Shown here piece after piece: positions 1 through 9,035 of a stretch of 64,000 nt of DNA. A program made the position numbers and the translations under genes. The first letter of the stretch is position 1. Every line of letters starts with the position of its first letter. The stretch comes from Shimia aestuarii (GTDB taxonomy: Bacteria > Pseudomonadota > Alphaproteobacteria > Rhodobacterales > Rhodobacteraceae), in NCBI RefSeq assembly GCF_022814865.1, contig NZ_JAKVRD010000007.1, forward strand, positions 1 to 64,000, given 5' to 3'. The notes under the pieces are model-generated. The model did no database searches. It was not told where the DNA came from and worked only from the letters and a program-made list of their open reading frames with translations.

Positions 1-71
1 TGCCCCGTCAGAACCTCAACCTGCCTTAACTTCGTGACAATCTCTTCCGGCTTCGGTCGCTTGTTGGCCAT
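1..71 (-). CDS. IS3-family transposase OrfA, N-terminal fragment
   Basis: Only the first 23 or so codons lie in the window. They begin MANKRPKPEEIVTKLRQVEV, which is the typical opening of the IS3-family OrfA helix-turn-helix protein (compare the common pattern KPEEIVAKLRQ). The start at 71 is supported by a GGAGG about eight bases upstream. OrfA binds the element ends and is usually fused to the OrfB DDE integrase by -1 frameshifting. Whether the element is intact cannot be judged here. Confidence 0.75.
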   Translation of the reverse strand, partial: MANKRPKPEEIVTKLRQVEVLTG

Positions 72-127
72 GTGTTTCCTCCGTTTTCCTAAACATAGCG
101 GAGGACCACTTCAGTGGGGGAGGATCA
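1..127 (-). mobile_element. End of an IS3-family insertion sequence (left edge)
   Basis: The first 127 bases appear to be the orfA-proximal end of an IS3-family element that continues left of the window. The minus strand holds a transposase start at 71 with a GGAGG ribosome binding site. Upstream of it, bases 100-127 read on the minus strand as a G/C-rich terminal-repeat-like segment beginning TGATCCTCCCCCACTGAAGT. The exact end at 127 is inferred from the usual short leader before orfA in this family. The other inverted repeat and the target duplication are out of view. Confidence 0.6.
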
Positions 128-189
128 AAGCCCTTCAGCCCTCCCTTATTTCGGTGGATCTGTATATCAGATCCATTTTGTTCTTGTCC

Positions 190-222
190 CCCAGCGCCTC
201 ACATCTGAAGCGCTGGGTTTTT
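190..222 (+). terminator. Rho-independent terminator-like hairpin
   Basis: CCCAGCGC (190-197) pairs with GCGCTGGG (210-217) and is followed on the plus strand by five T. The orientation fits termination of transcription coming from the left (the insertion sequence side). It may also help end the minus-strand gene that stops at 281, but there is no T run in that direction. A 21-bp near-perfect palindrome with arms TGGATCTG and CAGATCCA lies just to the left at 155-175. Confidence 0.55.
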
Positions 223-280
223 CGTTTCGGCGAAACTCGGGCCGTGGCCTTGATGAGTTTCGCCGGAGCCGGGTCCTGAC

Positions 281-2443
281 TTACACCCCAGAGATGTCGT
301 CAAGCAAACCGGTCAGCGGATCGCCACCGAGCAGGTCTCCGCCGAGCAGATCACCGCCACCGAGCAGACCACCGAGGAGGCCGCCACCCGCGTTCGGATC
401 ACCGTCACTGAGAAGGACAAGACCGGTCGCATCAGCGACGAGACCTTCGTCTCCGACAACCTCGCCCAGCACACCGTCATTGCCGGTTACATCGCCGAGG
501 ATCCCGGAGTTGCCGGTCACATCGCCGAGCAGCCCACCGTCCGCGAGGACCGGATCGAGAAGACCCTCACCTGCGCCAAGCAGACCTTCGAGCGGCGAAC
601 CGTCTCCGAGCAGGCCATCCAGCGGCGAGCTGTCACCCAGAAGGCCATCCAAGGGCGAGGTATCGCCAAGGAGACCATCCAGAGGCGACGTATCGCCAAG
701 CAAACCGTCGAGCGGCGACGTGTCGCCAAGAAGGCCACCGAGGAGGCCACCGCCCGCGTTCGGATCGCCATCCGTGATCAGTGCGATACCTGCGGCTTGT
801 TCAACGATACCGCCTTCTCCGATCACTTCGCCGAGCAGACCGTCATTGCCGGTCACATCGCCGAGAAGGCCGGAGTTGCCGGTCACGTCGCCAAGCAGGC
901 CACCATCCGCGAGCACGGGATCAAGAAGACCCGCGCCAGAGCCGAGAAGACCTTCGAGCGGCGAACCGTCACCGAGCAAGCCTTCCAGTGGCGAGCCATC
1001 ACCCAGCAGGCCATCCAGCGGCGAAGTATCACCAAGGAGACCGTCGAGCAGATCACCACCGAGCGGCGAGCCGTCGCCAAGGATGCCGTCGAGCAGACCG
1101 CCACCCGCGTTCGGATCGCCTTCACCAAGCAAGGTGATACCGGTCAGGCCTGCCACAAGGCCAGCCTCGCCCGCTACGACACCGAGAACTCCTGCAGAGC
1201 CAGTCACGGCGCCAAGAAGACCGTTGTTGCCGGTCAGATCGCCCAGAAGGCCACCATCCGCGAGCACCGGGTCAAGCAATCCGCCATCGGTGCCGAGCAG
1301 GTCACCATCCAGCAGACCACCAAGAATGCCACCGTCGCCCAGGACACCATCCAGCAGGCCATCGAGCGGTCCCTCGCTCGGTGTGCCGCCACCGGAACCT
1401 TCGCCCATGGCACCCGTACCGAGCAGCGAGCCGAGGAGACCGTCCGAACCAGTCACCGCGCCAAGCGCGCCGTCGTTGAGCAGCAGATCGCCTGCGAGTC
1501 CGTTCGAGCCGGTCACATCTCCCAGTACACCGCTGTTGCCGGTCAGGTCGCCAAGAAGGCCTTGGTCGGCAATCAGGCCGTCAAGAAGACCGATTTCGTC
1601 GCCTTGAACACCGTCACCGAGAATCGGCTGGCCGAGAAGCTGGTCGCCCAGATCGCCAAGCGCGCCTTCAGAGCCAACAAGATCACCAAGAACACCCTCG
1701 GAGCCTGTCAGATCGCCGAGCACACCGCCGTTGCCGGTCAGGTCGCCCAGCAGACCCCCTTCGCCGATCAGCGGATCAAGGAAGCCCTGCTCTTCGGCCG
1801 CGGGGCCGGTCGGACCGGTGGGACCAGTCGGGTTCGTCGGACCAGTGGGGCCGGTCGGATTGGTCGGGCCAGTCGGGCCAGTTGGGTTCGTCGGACCTGT
1901 CGGGCCGGTTGGGTTCGTCGGACCTGTCGGACCGGTCGGGTTTGTCGGACCGGTCGGACCGGTCGGCGACGTCGGACCCGTGGGGCCAGTCGGATTGGTC
2001 GGGCCAGTCGGACCGGTCGGGGTCGTGGGGCCAGTGGGGCCGGTCGGCGTTGTCGGACCGGTCGGGCCGGTCGGCGATGTCGGACCACTCGGACCCGTCG
2101 GGCCAGTCGGACCCGACGGGCCATTGCCGCCCCCTCCTCCGAGGCCGCCCAATAGACCCACGGCACCGAGTGCCAGAGCCGCAAGGCCGATACCTTCCAT
2201 GTCATCGCCGAGACCACCAGCAGCGGGATCGCCGTTCATGGTGTCGCCATCGACGAACACGATGCTGTGCAACGAACCATCCGTGGTCGGCACATAGTAG
2301 TTCTCGATCACAATCATGTCGCCGTTCTTCATCTCGACGATCAGGTTGTTACCATCTTGGGAATATTTGACGACGTCGCCACGTTCGACATCGAGGCCGA
2401 CCCGAATTTGGTCAGGCTTAGCTTGAATCACTCTATTAGCCAT
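281..2443 (-). CDS. BapA-prefix, collagen-like, aliphatic-repeat surface protein (720 aa)
   Basis: This is probably a secreted adhesin or biofilm-matrix protein. Residues 10-70 form a BapA-prefix-like beta domain (pattern DLxVxxxxGDxIVIxNYY). Residues 84-107 are hydrophobic and Gly-rich. Residues 108-215 are a collagen-like linker with the nine-residue period GPTGPTNPT. The rest is Leu/Gly/Asp repeat: three copies of a module of about 65 residues starting [15 protein letters not shown] (near 388, 506, 627), separated by ten-residue SPLDGLLGD repeats. No RTX GGxGxD motif, signal peptide or enzyme motif is visible. The start at 2443 is chosen because AAGGAG lies eight bases upstream; an in-frame start at 2461 lacks this. 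Export by the type I system at 10-17 kb is inferred from the BapA-type N terminus and proximity. Confidence 0.85.
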   Translation of the reverse strand: MANRVIQAKPDQIRVGLDVERGDVVKYSQDGNNLIVEMKNGDMIVIENYYVPTTDGSLHSIVFVDGDTMNGDPAAGGLGDDMEGIGLAALALGAVGLLGGLGGGGGNGPSGPTGPTGPSGPTSPTGPTGPTTPTGPTGPTTPTGPTGPTNPTGPTGPTSPTGPTGPTNPTGPTGPTNPTGPTGPTNPTGPTGPTNPTGPTGPTNPTGPTGPTGPAAEEQGFLDPLIGEGGLLGDLTGNGGVLGDLTGSEGVLGDLVGSEGALGDLGDQLLGQPILGDGVQGDEIGLLDGLIADQGLLGDLTGNSGVLGDVTGSNGLAGDLLLNDGALGAVTGSDGLLGSLLGTGAMGEGSGGGTPSEGPLDGLLDGVLGDGGILGGLLDGDLLGTDGGLLDPVLADGGLLGDLTGNNGLLGAVTGSAGVLGVVAGEAGLVAGLTGITLLGEGDPNAGGGLLDGILGDGSPLGGDLLDGLLGDTSPLDGLLGDGSPLEGLLGDGSPLEGLLGSGAGLLDPVLADGGLLGDVTGNSGLLGDVTGNDGLLGEVIGEGGIVEQAAGIALITDGDPNAGGGLLGGLLGDTSPLDGLLGDTSPLDGLLGDTSPLDGLLGDSSPLDGLLGDGSPLEGLLGAGEGLLDPVLADGGLLGDVTGNSGILGDVTGNDGVLGEVVGDEGLVADATGLVLLSDGDPNAGGGLLGGLLGGGDLLGGDLLGGDPLTGLLDDISGV
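1799..2122 (-). repeat. 27-bp coding tandem repeat (collagen-like GPTGPTxPT units)
   Basis: About eleven in-frame 27-bp units encode residues 108-215 of the 720-aa protein. The third triplet varies (TPT, NPT, SPT). Such repeats can change copy number by slippage without breaking the frame, since 27 is a multiple of three. A long collagen-like tract without hydroxylation is usually an extended rod or linker in bacteria. Confidence 0.8.
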
Positions 2444-2772
2444 TTTTCCACTCCTTAACATCTAACTGGCCACCACAACAAAAGGTGGCATCAAAGGCCA
2501 TAAAAATGACTATAAACAGTCTTTTGGTTAGTGCGCAATAATACTTTAGCGTGGGCTATGCGTTCTGTGGATAAAAATACACGGCTTTGTCTTGAGATAG
2601 CGCCCTTTGCATTCGCGCGCCTCTTGTCTGCCCACACGCAGGTTCCCGACGATCGTTGATCGACCGCCCCCATCGCACGCTGTCCTAGCGCAGGTGATCT
2701 GAAGGCGCGACGCCGGAAAAGGCGACGCACGCAAGCGCGAATGTTTTCTATTTAATCACAAGGGCTTAACGA
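2444..2772 (-). promoter_or_regulatory. Intergenic region upstream of the 720-aa repeat protein
   Basis: No convincing gene is seen between the end of the Kdo-transferase-like gene (2773) and the start at 2443. The part near 2480-2560 is A/T-rich compared with its surroundings and is where a promoter for the repeat-protein gene would be expected. The strong ribosome binding site AAGGAG is at 2452-2457. I cannot assign -35 and -10 boxes with confidence. Confidence 0.4.
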
Positions 2773-3765
2773 TCAGGCGCGGGCCATCTTATCAAGGCCA
2801 AGACGGCGCAACCGGGCCTTCACGTCTTCCAGGGAGGCGACGCAATATTCGCCATAGTACCACGCCAGCCAACGCGCCTGTTTTTCCCGATCAAACCACC
2901 GCAGGTCCATCGCCCGACGCACATCTGCGAGGTGGCGCAGATTGTAGGTAATCCAATGATATTCGGGACAACCCCATGAAATAATGGGTTTGTGATGCAT
3001 CATTGCCTCAATGCCTGCTCCTGAATTGGCCAGAAAGACGGCTTTGGCGCGCGGCAGCATGGAATGGATATCGAGCTTGCCGTAATGCACATGCACCCCA
3101 TCACGGGTCAGTTCCTTGGCGACCTGCTCGGAGTAGTCGGTGGTCGTTGCGTTGGTGCCATCCATATAGGGATGCAGCTTGACCACCACGGGGATCGACG
3201 ACCAACGGCGGATCTCAGGCACGATCTGTAGCAATTTCCGGCGGTGATCGCCGAAATCATGCCGTGTCACGGTTTCATCCGCCACACATTGCCCAAGCAC
3301 GAGCCAGTAGTCCTCTGGCAGATCCGACACTGCCTCAAGCTCGGCCGAGAACTTGTTCGTTCGCTCGGCTTTCCATTTGGCGACCTTTTCAGAAAAGAAA
3401 GGCTCTGGATTGGTCAGTTCATATTTTGGGCGCTCATAGGTGATCGCGGAATACGGCCCATACCCCATTTCATCGATGGTGAAGTGCTTCAAATCGGGAA
3501 TCGTGGGTTTGAAGAACAAGGTCTTGGCGGCTTTGACGATATTCCCTTTCAAATGCGAGATATCGCAGTGGTTGTAGACCACCACATCGCACGGGTTGTC
3601 CGTTTTCGGATCAAATTCGCGCACATCCGTGAGCCCGTTGCATGTTAGGCCTTTCAGGACGACTTCATAACCGAGTTCCTGCAACCCTTTGACAAGTGTT
3701 TGCATCGCCGGCGCCCAGCTCGCCCGCATGTCGTCGTACTTGTAACCCCAGATGACTGCCTTCAT
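2773..3765 (-). CDS. KpsS/Kdo-transferase-like capsule polysaccharide biosynthesis protein
   Basis: The 330-residue product resembles the capsule-synthesis (KpsS/LipB, Kdo-transferase-like) glycosyltransferases. The C-terminal half carries the typical run of VVVKLHPY (near 200), HSMLPRAKAVFLANSGAG (near 235-255) and EAMMHHKPIISWG (near 255-270). In the family such segments bind the nucleotide sugar (CMP-Kdo). No signal peptide or membrane segment is seen, so it is probably cytoplasmic. It sits alone between two repeat-adhesin genes on the same strand, which suggests but does not prove a link to surface polysaccharide or adhesin glycosylation. GGGGAA precedes the ATG at 3765. Confidence 0.7.
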   Translation of the reverse strand: MKAVIWGYKYDDMRASWAPAMQTLVKGLQELGYEVVLKGLTCNGLTDVREFDPKTDNPCDVVVYNHCDISHLKGNIVKAAKTLFFKPTIPDLKHFTIDEMGYGPYSAITYERPKYELTNPEPFFSEKVAKWKAERTNKFSAELEAVSDLPEDYWLVLGQCVADETVTRHDFGDHRRKLLQIVPEIRRWSSIPVVVKLHPYMDGTNATTTDYSEQVAKELTRDGVHVHYGKLDIHSMLPRAKAVFLANSGAGIEAMMHHKPIISWGCPEYHWITYNLRHLADVRRAMDLRWFDREKQARWLAWYYGEYCVASLEDVKARLRRLGLDKMARA

Positions 3766-3990
3766 GTGTTCCCCAAGTCATTTACGCGGCTTTGCCGAGC
3801 AGTTCGCGATATGCGTGCATGGCAAGAGCGTCTTTTCCAATCTTTGTCGTCCCGATCTTTGCACCTTATTGCGCGCGGGCAAATCGCCGGTCGTGAGACA
3901 ACCATAGGGCTGTTGCAGCCCAAGCACTACCCTGCCGAAATATCACCAATCATTTCTCGGAAGGGTCAAAAGGCGTTTTCCGGGCCGGCG

Positions 3991-4028
3991 AAAAGAAAGA
4001 GAGCCTTGCTATAAGAACAAGGCTCTCT
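3991..4028 (-). terminator. Rho-independent terminator of the 621-aa repeat-protein gene
   Basis: An 11-bp perfect stem (AGAGAGCCTTG at 3998-4008 with CAAGGCTCTCT at 4018-4028) encloses a nine-base loop. On the minus strand it is followed by a T-rich tail (TTTCTTTT, 3997-3991). It lies 34 bases past the stop codon at 4062. The flanking stretch 3766-4061 holds no other convincing gene. Confidence 0.85.
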
Positions 4029-4061
4029 TCTAACCGTTTCGCTCGTTAGGCGTCAGCCGGA

Positions 4062-5927
4062 TCAGATCAGGCTGTCATCGGAGTCGAGACCACCGAGGAG
4101 ATCACCGCCGAGCACACCGTCGAGAAGACCGCCGGAGGCATCAGGGTTGCCATCGCCCAGAAGGACAAGGCCGGTGACATCCGCGACAAGGCCATCGTCG
4201 CCCGCCACTTCACCAAGCAGACCGTCCGACCCAGTCACATCGCCGAGCAGGCCGGAGTTGCCAGTGACGTCGCCCAGAAGGCCGCCATCTGCCAGAACCG
4301 GATCGAGGAGGCCTTCGCCTTCCCCAAGGATGCCGCCGACAAGACCATCGTCGCCAGTCAGGCCGCCCAGTAGACCATCGTCACCGCCGAGCAGACCACC
4401 GACAAGGCCATCGTCCCCGACGAGACCGCCGACCAGGCCGTCTTCACCGGTCACACCACCAAGGAGGCCATCGTCGCCACCAAGGACGCCACCGACAAGA
4501 CCATCATCGCCAGTCAGACCACCAAGAAGACCATCGTCACCGCCGAGCAGACCACCGACAAGGCCATCGTCCCCGACGAGACCGCCGACCAGGCCGTCAT
4601 CGCCGGTCAGACCGCCAAGGAGACCATCGTCACCACCAAGCAGACCGCCAACAAGGCCATCATCACCAGTCAGACCGCCAAGCAGGCCATCCTCGCCGCC
4701 AAGCAGACCACCGACAAGACCATCGTCGCCAGTCAGACCGCCAAGCAGGCCCTCTTCTCCGCCTAGCAGACCGCCAACAAGGCCATCATCACCAGTCAGA
4801 CCGCCAAGCAGGCCATCTTCTCCGCCAAGCAGACCACCGACGAGACCATCGTCGCCAGTCAATCCGCCAAGAAGCCCATCGTCGCCGGTCACACCGCCGA
4901 GGAGACCGCCGACAAGGCCGTCAGGTCCGAGCAGACCACCGACAAGGCCATCTTCACCGGTCACACCACCAAGGAGGCCGCCAACAAGACCGTCTTCAGT
5001 CAGCAGACCGCCGACCAGACCATCCTCGCCGAGCAACAAGCCGCCCACGAGACCATCCTGACCAAGCAGGCCGCCGACGAGGCTATCGCCGCCAAGAAGG
5101 CTATCGACGACACCACCGGTTGCGAAAAGGCCACCGATCAAACCGTCTTCGGTCAGCAGGCCACCGATCAGACCATCAGAGGTCAGCAGGCCGCCAATGA
5201 GCCCGTTCGGGCCAAGAAGGCCAGAGGTCAGACCCGTGGTGCCGAGCAGGCCACCCACGATGCTTCCCTCGCCCAGAAGGCCTTCGGTCACGCTGGAGAG
5301 CGGATCATCAGAATTGCCGCCTGCCCCCACAAGGCCGGTGCCGAGCAGCGAGCCAACAAGCCCGTTTTCCCCGGTGATCCCGCCAAGCGCGCCATCGTCG
5401 CCGACAAGCGTCCCAAGAAGACCGTCTTCGCCGGTGATCGCGCCAAGCGCGCCATCGTCACCGGTCACCGGGCCAAGCAGGCCTTCGTCGCCGATGACGG
5501 AATCGAGGACACCCGCTTCTTCGTCAGGAGTGGTCGGGCCCGTGGGGCCAGTCGGTCCAGTCGGACCCGAAGGACCATCCGGCGCGCCATCATCGCCGCC
5601 ACCGAAGGAGGATGCCACCGCGATACCGGCCAGCGCCGCCACACCGGCGCCAACCTGATCAAGCGAGAAGCCCGCGCCAAGACCGGCTTCCACCATGTCA
5701 TCGGTCGGAATTTCACTCGCAGAGAGGGTCATGCCATCGCTGAAGATGAGGCGATGCTCTTGGCCGTTTGCCGCAGGCTTGTAGAAATCGACAACACGGA
5801 TTTCGTCGCCATTCGCCAGCGACAGCATCAAATCTTCACCCGATTGTTGGAAACCTACAACCGCATCGCGGTTCACATCCAAATAAACTTCCACAGGATC
5901 ACCTGTGATAATTCCACTCGTAGCCAT
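4062..5927 (-). CDS. BapA-prefix, aliphatic-repeat surface protein (621 aa)
   Basis: Its layout matches the 720-aa protein. Residues 10-70 are a BapA-prefix-like domain (DLMLSLANGDEIRVVDFYK). A hydrophobic segment lies near 88-110, followed by a short GPTGPT linker. About 400 residues of repeat follow (GLLGGLTGDDGLVGGLLGG and variants). Residues 539-621 are a near copy of the [15 protein letters not shown] module present three times in the 720-aa protein, so the two genes share recent ancestry or exchange sequence. There is no Cys, signal peptide or RTX motif. The product is probably secreted or surface-anchored through the nearby type I exporter (inference). GGAAGGGA upstream supports the ATG at 5927. 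Confidence 0.85.
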   Translation of the reverse strand: MATSGIITGDPVEVYLDVNRDAVVGFQQSGEDLMLSLANGDEIRVVDFYKPAANGQEHRLIFSDGMTLSASEIPTDDMVEAGLGAGFSLDQVGAGVAALAGIAVASSFGGGDDGAPDGPSGPTGPTGPTGPTTPDEEAGVLDSVIGDEGLLGPVTGDDGALGAITGEDGLLGTLVGDDGALGGITGENGLVGSLLGTGLVGAGGNSDDPLSSVTEGLLGEGSIVGGLLGTTGLTSGLLGPNGLIGGLLTSDGLIGGLLTEDGLIGGLFATGGVVDSLLGGDSLVGGLLGQDGLVGGLLLGEDGLVGGLLTEDGLVGGLLGGVTGEDGLVGGLLGPDGLVGGLLGGVTGDDGLLGGLTGDDGLVGGLLGGEDGLLGGLTGDDGLVGGLLGGEEGLLGGLTGDDGLVGGLLGGEDGLLGGLTGDDGLVGGLLGGDDGLLGGLTGDDGLVGGLVGDDGLVGGLLGGDDGLLGGLTGDDGLVGGVLGGDDGLLGGVTGEDGLVGGLVGDDGLVGGLLGGDDGLLGGLTGDDGLVGGILGEGEGLLDPVLADGGLLGDVTGNSGLLGDVTGSDGLLGEVAGDDGLVADVTGLVLLGDGNPDASGGLLDGVLGGDLLGGLDSDDSLI

Positions 5928-6265
5928 TTACGCTATCCCTTCCATCGCCACCATACAACCGAGCGGTGACATACTTTAGATACATACGCCCTAGCATTAC
6001 CCCCATACCTTTTCAACCTTTTTGATAGTTCTTTACCACCTTCTTTCAACAGGTATTAGCCTCACCTGCCCGTGCCGGAAGGTCTTTGCTGGGTATCTTG
6101 CCCCCCGCAACAGCCAGCACTATTCCCAATCCCCGCCCACTACAGTAACCTCGAAAGTATGCATTGCGGGTGCCGTCAGAAGCGCTCCGTCGCCAATATG
6201 GTAGAGATTGGTGCCCTCGTGGCAGGCTGATTTTACCAATGACGAAGTAGGAAAAGACGCAATCT
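5928..6265. promoter_or_regulatory. Divergent promoter region with TATGTATC/TACCCCC motifs
   Basis: This 338-bp gap separates the leftward repeat-protein gene (5927) from the rightward histidine kinase (6266). It holds no convincing gene. Bases 5970-6009 contain CATACTTTAGATACATACG and CATTACCCCCATACC. Similar elements occur near 9786, 9987, 18830 and 23764 in front of other genes of this region. They could be binding sites of a NarL/FixJ-type regulator such as the one encoded at 8364, whose family often reads TACxxxT-like half sites; this is inference. Confidence 0.4.
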
Positions 6266-8215
6266 ATGACGACCGGTGACACCAAGCGCATGAGCCAATC
6301 CCTTCTCGGCACGATTGCCCGCATGATCGCAACCGATCGCCGTGCGGTGCTTCTCGCCTCTCCGAACGGGAGCGCCCTTCTGGCGAATTCGGCGGCGCAG
6401 CGACTTGGCCTTGATGAGATGGGCATCACCGAGATGCTCGATTGGCCCTCAATCACCAAACAGGCAAAGCGCGCGACAAGCCTTGGCGTGTCCGTGCCGA
6501 CACCGCATGGCGACCTCGAGGGCGAAATCGTGTTTCTACCGCTCCTTCACATGGAGTCCTTCCTCGTCCGACTGACCGAAAATGACGTCGAGACCGCGTT
6601 GCTGCGCAACAAGGCCCGCGCGGCGACTCTGATGCGTGTGGCGCACGATCTGCGCACCCCGATCCAATCCTTGTTGGCCTCTGCCGAAGAAGCCCTCAGC
6701 GCGACCGGAACGACGGAGAAGGATACAGACGAGCTTCGCAATCAGCTCCAAAGAACGGCGGATATCGCCCTCGAGCATATCAGCAATGTCCTTGCTGTGA
6801 TCCGGGGCGAGCAGAACGCGGCGGGCCTGAAGGCGGATGAGGACTTTAATATCAACGATGAGTTGCGCTCTTTGTTGTCGTTGCTTGGTCCGATCGCACA
6901 TGCGCAACAGACCGAATTAAAGGTCTCCATCGAACCTATGGATGACACATGGGTGCATGGGCCGGTACGCTTCGTCAGGGCTTTGTTCCAGAACATGACC
7001 GACAACGCCGTCAAATACGGTGGCCGCGAGGTCCATATCCGGCTGCGTTGTATCCCGATCCCTCTCGATCAGGGCGATGAACCCGCACTGTCGATCGTCC
7101 TTGAAGTCTGTGACACCGGCGGCGGCCTCCCCGATGACCAGAAAGACCGCTTGACCCGCGCGCTCCGACAAACCCCGCAAAGCCCTTCCGGCCCCAAGGA
7201 AAGCGGCCAAGCCGGGCAACAAGGGCGCACCTCTGCCGGATTGAACGTGCTGGCGCATTCGCTACACCAACTTGGCGGCAAGATGGATGTGATCGATCGC
7301 CATGATGATGAAAACGCACACATCATCGGGACCTGCTTGCGCGCGTCCTTTACCCTTCCGGCCGGCGCCCCGCCAAGCCATGGCAACGCCCCGGTCACAC
7401 AGTCTGCAACCGCCGGCACTTTGGATGGCGCGCGTATCCTGCTTGTCGAGGACAGCCCTTCAAGTCGCGACTGGATCAGGCATACCCTGCAAAGTGCCGG
7501 GGCCTCAGTGTCTGCAACGGGCACAGGGATCGAGGCCTTGTCCCTGCTCGAAGACACCACATTCCTGAGCGACCTCGACCTGATCCTGACGGATATGACC
7601 CTGCCCTATATGAACGGTGTGCAATTCGCGACGAAAGTGCTTCAGCCCGGCACGGACGGAGAGCCGCCGCTTTGGGCCGGACCGATCATCGGTTTGACCG
7701 CACATAGCGATGACCGGATTGTCGACGCCTGCATGAAGGCGGGGATCCGGCGCGTGTTGGAAAAGCCGATCCGTCCGAAAGACCTCTGCCAAGCCATTTC
7801 CGAGGCCCTCAACCGAGGCGAAACAGGGAAAGACCCCATGCCAGACCCCCAAAGCCCCCCCGAACAACCGGCCCGTGAGATGTGTGAAGACGTTTTCCGC
7901 AGCAAAACCGTCAGCGAAATCATCGAGCAGTTTGGCCGGGATGGCGCGATCACTTTCATCCGCAGATCGCAGAAAGAAGCACGGGACGCGCTCGCGATTA
8001 TCCGTCAGTCGGACCTGCCGCCCGATATCGGGCGCATCCTTCATGCCGCGACCGGAGCAAGTAGCCTGACCGGTCTTGCCGGGGTCGAGAAACACCTGCG
8101 TGAACTCGAACTCGCCGTGGAGAAGAACACCAAAGACCTCGGCCCGATCGCTGACGCGCTTGAAAACGCCTTGACCCGCGTGGACGAGGAAGTCGCGCAC
8201 CTGCCCGGCGACTGA
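6266..8215 (+). CDS. Hybrid sensor histidine kinase with receiver and Hpt domains
   Basis: The 649-residue protein has the domains of a complete phosphorelay. Residues 10-105 look like a PAS-like sensor with no membrane segment. The dimerisation/phosphoacceptor box is RVAHDLRTPIQSLLA with His127. The HATPase domain (about 215-365) has the N box FQNMTDNAVKYGG and the G box VCDTGGGLPDD. The receiver (about 390-515) starts ILLVEDSPSS and has the phosphoacceptor Asp near 443 (LILTDMTLPYMNG) and Lys in LEKPIRP. The C-terminal Hpt domain has ILHAATGASSLTG. The lack of membrane helices suggests a cytosolic signal. The response regulator follows 148 bases downstream on the same strand, so the pair probably works together. 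The start at 6266 is the first ATG; an ATG at 6290 is also possible. Confidence 0.9.
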   Translation: MTTGDTKRMSQSLLGTIARMIATDRRAVLLASPNGSALLANSAAQRLGLDEMGITEMLDWPSITKQAKRATSLGVSVPTPHGDLEGEIVFLPLLHMESFLVRLTENDVETALLRNKARAATLMRVAHDLRTPIQSLLASAEEALSATGTTEKDTDELRNQLQRTADIALEHISNVLAVIRGEQNAAGLKADEDFNINDELRSLLSLLGPIAHAQQTELKVSIEPMDDTWVHGPVRFVRALFQNMTDNAVKYGGREVHIRLRCIPIPLDQGDEPALSIVLEVCDTGGGLPDDQKDRLTRALRQTPQSPSGPKESGQAGQQGRTSAGLNVLAHSLHQLGGKMDVIDRHDDENAHIIGTCLRASFTLPAGAPPSHGNAPVTQSATAGTLDGARILLVEDSPSSRDWIRHTLQSAGASVSATGTGIEALSLLEDTTFLSDLDLILTDMTLPYMNGVQFATKVLQPGTDGEPPLWAGPIIGLTAHSDDRIVDACMKAGIRRVLEKPIRPKDLCQAISEALNRGETGKDPMPDPQSPPEQPAREMCEDVFRSKTVSEIIEQFGRDGAITFIRRSQKEARDALAIIRQSDLPPDIGRILHAATGASSLTGLAGVEKHLRELELAVEKNTKDLGPIADALENALTRVDEEVAHLPGD

Positions 8216-8363
8216 CCATCGAAATTGCCACACACAGCCGAATTCGCGTATTATCACGCAACATTCGGGCCCCACATAGGGCACAAGACCATCATTCACT
8301 AGATTTCAGACCGCATATGGCACTAAGAACAAACCATAGAAATTCAAAGGACCGCATCAACCG

Positions 8364-9005
8364 ATGAACGTTAGCTCCGCACCCAACAGTCTCCGCGTCC
8401 TCATTGCAGATGACCACGCGATGGTCGTCGAGATGTTCGAACACTTCCTGTCCTCCCTGCCCGACATCGAAGTCGAGACTGCGCCCGACCTCTTTATCGC
8501 GCTTGAGAAGATCGAAGCACACGGGCCGTTCGACCTTGTTCTTGTCGATCTCAACATGCCGGGCATGAATGGCGTGACGGGGATGGAGAAGGCGCTTCAG
8601 GCGAATGGCGGCAAGCCGACCGGTATCCTGACCAGCGCCCCGAGCCCGACCGTCGTAAGCCAGATCTTCCAACTCGGTGGATCAGGTGTGGTGCTGAAAA
8701 CAGCTTCGCTGAAAGATCTCGCCAATGAGATTCGCTTTATGGCCGCGGGCGGGCGCTATGTGCCGGTCGAACTCATCAGCCATCAGCGTATGAAAACCCA
8801 GGAACGCAACCAATCGCCGCTCTCAGACCGGGAAATGGAAGTTCTGTTGCTGTTGGCCGAGGGACGCTCGAACAAGGATATCGCGGCCAATCTTGGCCTC
8901 GCCGAAGCGACCGTCAAGATGCACGTGAAATCAGTCAGCTCCAAACTCGGCGCTGGCAACCGCACACAAGCGGTTATTCTCGCGAAAGAAAAGGGATATA
9001 TCTGA
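8364..9005 (+). CDS. NarL/FixJ-family response regulator
   Basis: The 213 residues form a receiver and a LuxR-type DNA-binding domain. Receiver residues include the acidic pair in LIADDHA (16-17), phosphoacceptor Asp62 in LVDLNMPGMNG and Lys112 in VLKTAS. The HTH (about 152-210) reads LSDREMEVLLLLAEGRSNKD then LGLAEATVKMHVKSVSSKLG, the family signature. It follows the hybrid kinase on the same strand and is its likely output. Likely targets are the neighbouring repeat-protein, secretion and pilus genes, whose upstream regions share short motifs (inference). Confidence 0.92.
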   Translation: MNVSSAPNSLRVLIADDHAMVVEMFEHFLSSLPDIEVETAPDLFIALEKIEAHGPFDLVLVDLNMPGMNGVTGMEKALQANGGKPTGILTSAPSPTVVSQIFQLGGSGVVLKTASLKDLANEIRFMAAGGRYVPVELISHQRMKTQERNQSPLSDREMEVLLLLAEGRSNKDIAANLGLAEATVKMHVKSVSSKLGAGNRTQAVILAKEKGYI

Positions 9006-9035
9006 ACCGTTTAGACGAAAGTCTTCACGGTTCAG
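9002..9035. terminator. Shared hairpin between convergent genes
   Basis: CTGAACCGT (9002-9010) pairs with ACGGTTCAG (9027-9035), with an inner AGAC-GAAA-GTCT stem. The hairpin covers the stop codons of both convergent genes (9005 plus strand, 9032 minus strand). There is no T run on either side, so it may act as a weak bidirectional terminator or mRNA end stabiliser. Confidence 0.5.

Noticed and set aside
1799-2122. Possible CRISPR-like array because of regular 27-bp repeats
   Set aside because: Units are contiguous with no spacers and encode an in-frame collagen-like tract.
114-2297. Long open frames on the plus strand across the 720-aa repeat gene (up to about 497 codons)
   Set aside because: They mirror the low-complexity repeats: Gly/Leu/Asp codons read backwards as Pro/Ser/Arg. 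No start signals or family resemblance; the minus frame has a strong ribosome binding site and sensible domains.
4147-5658. Plus-strand Pro/Ser/Arg-rich open frames across the 621-aa repeat gene
   Set aside because: Same mirror effect of a biased repeat; no independent coding evidence.
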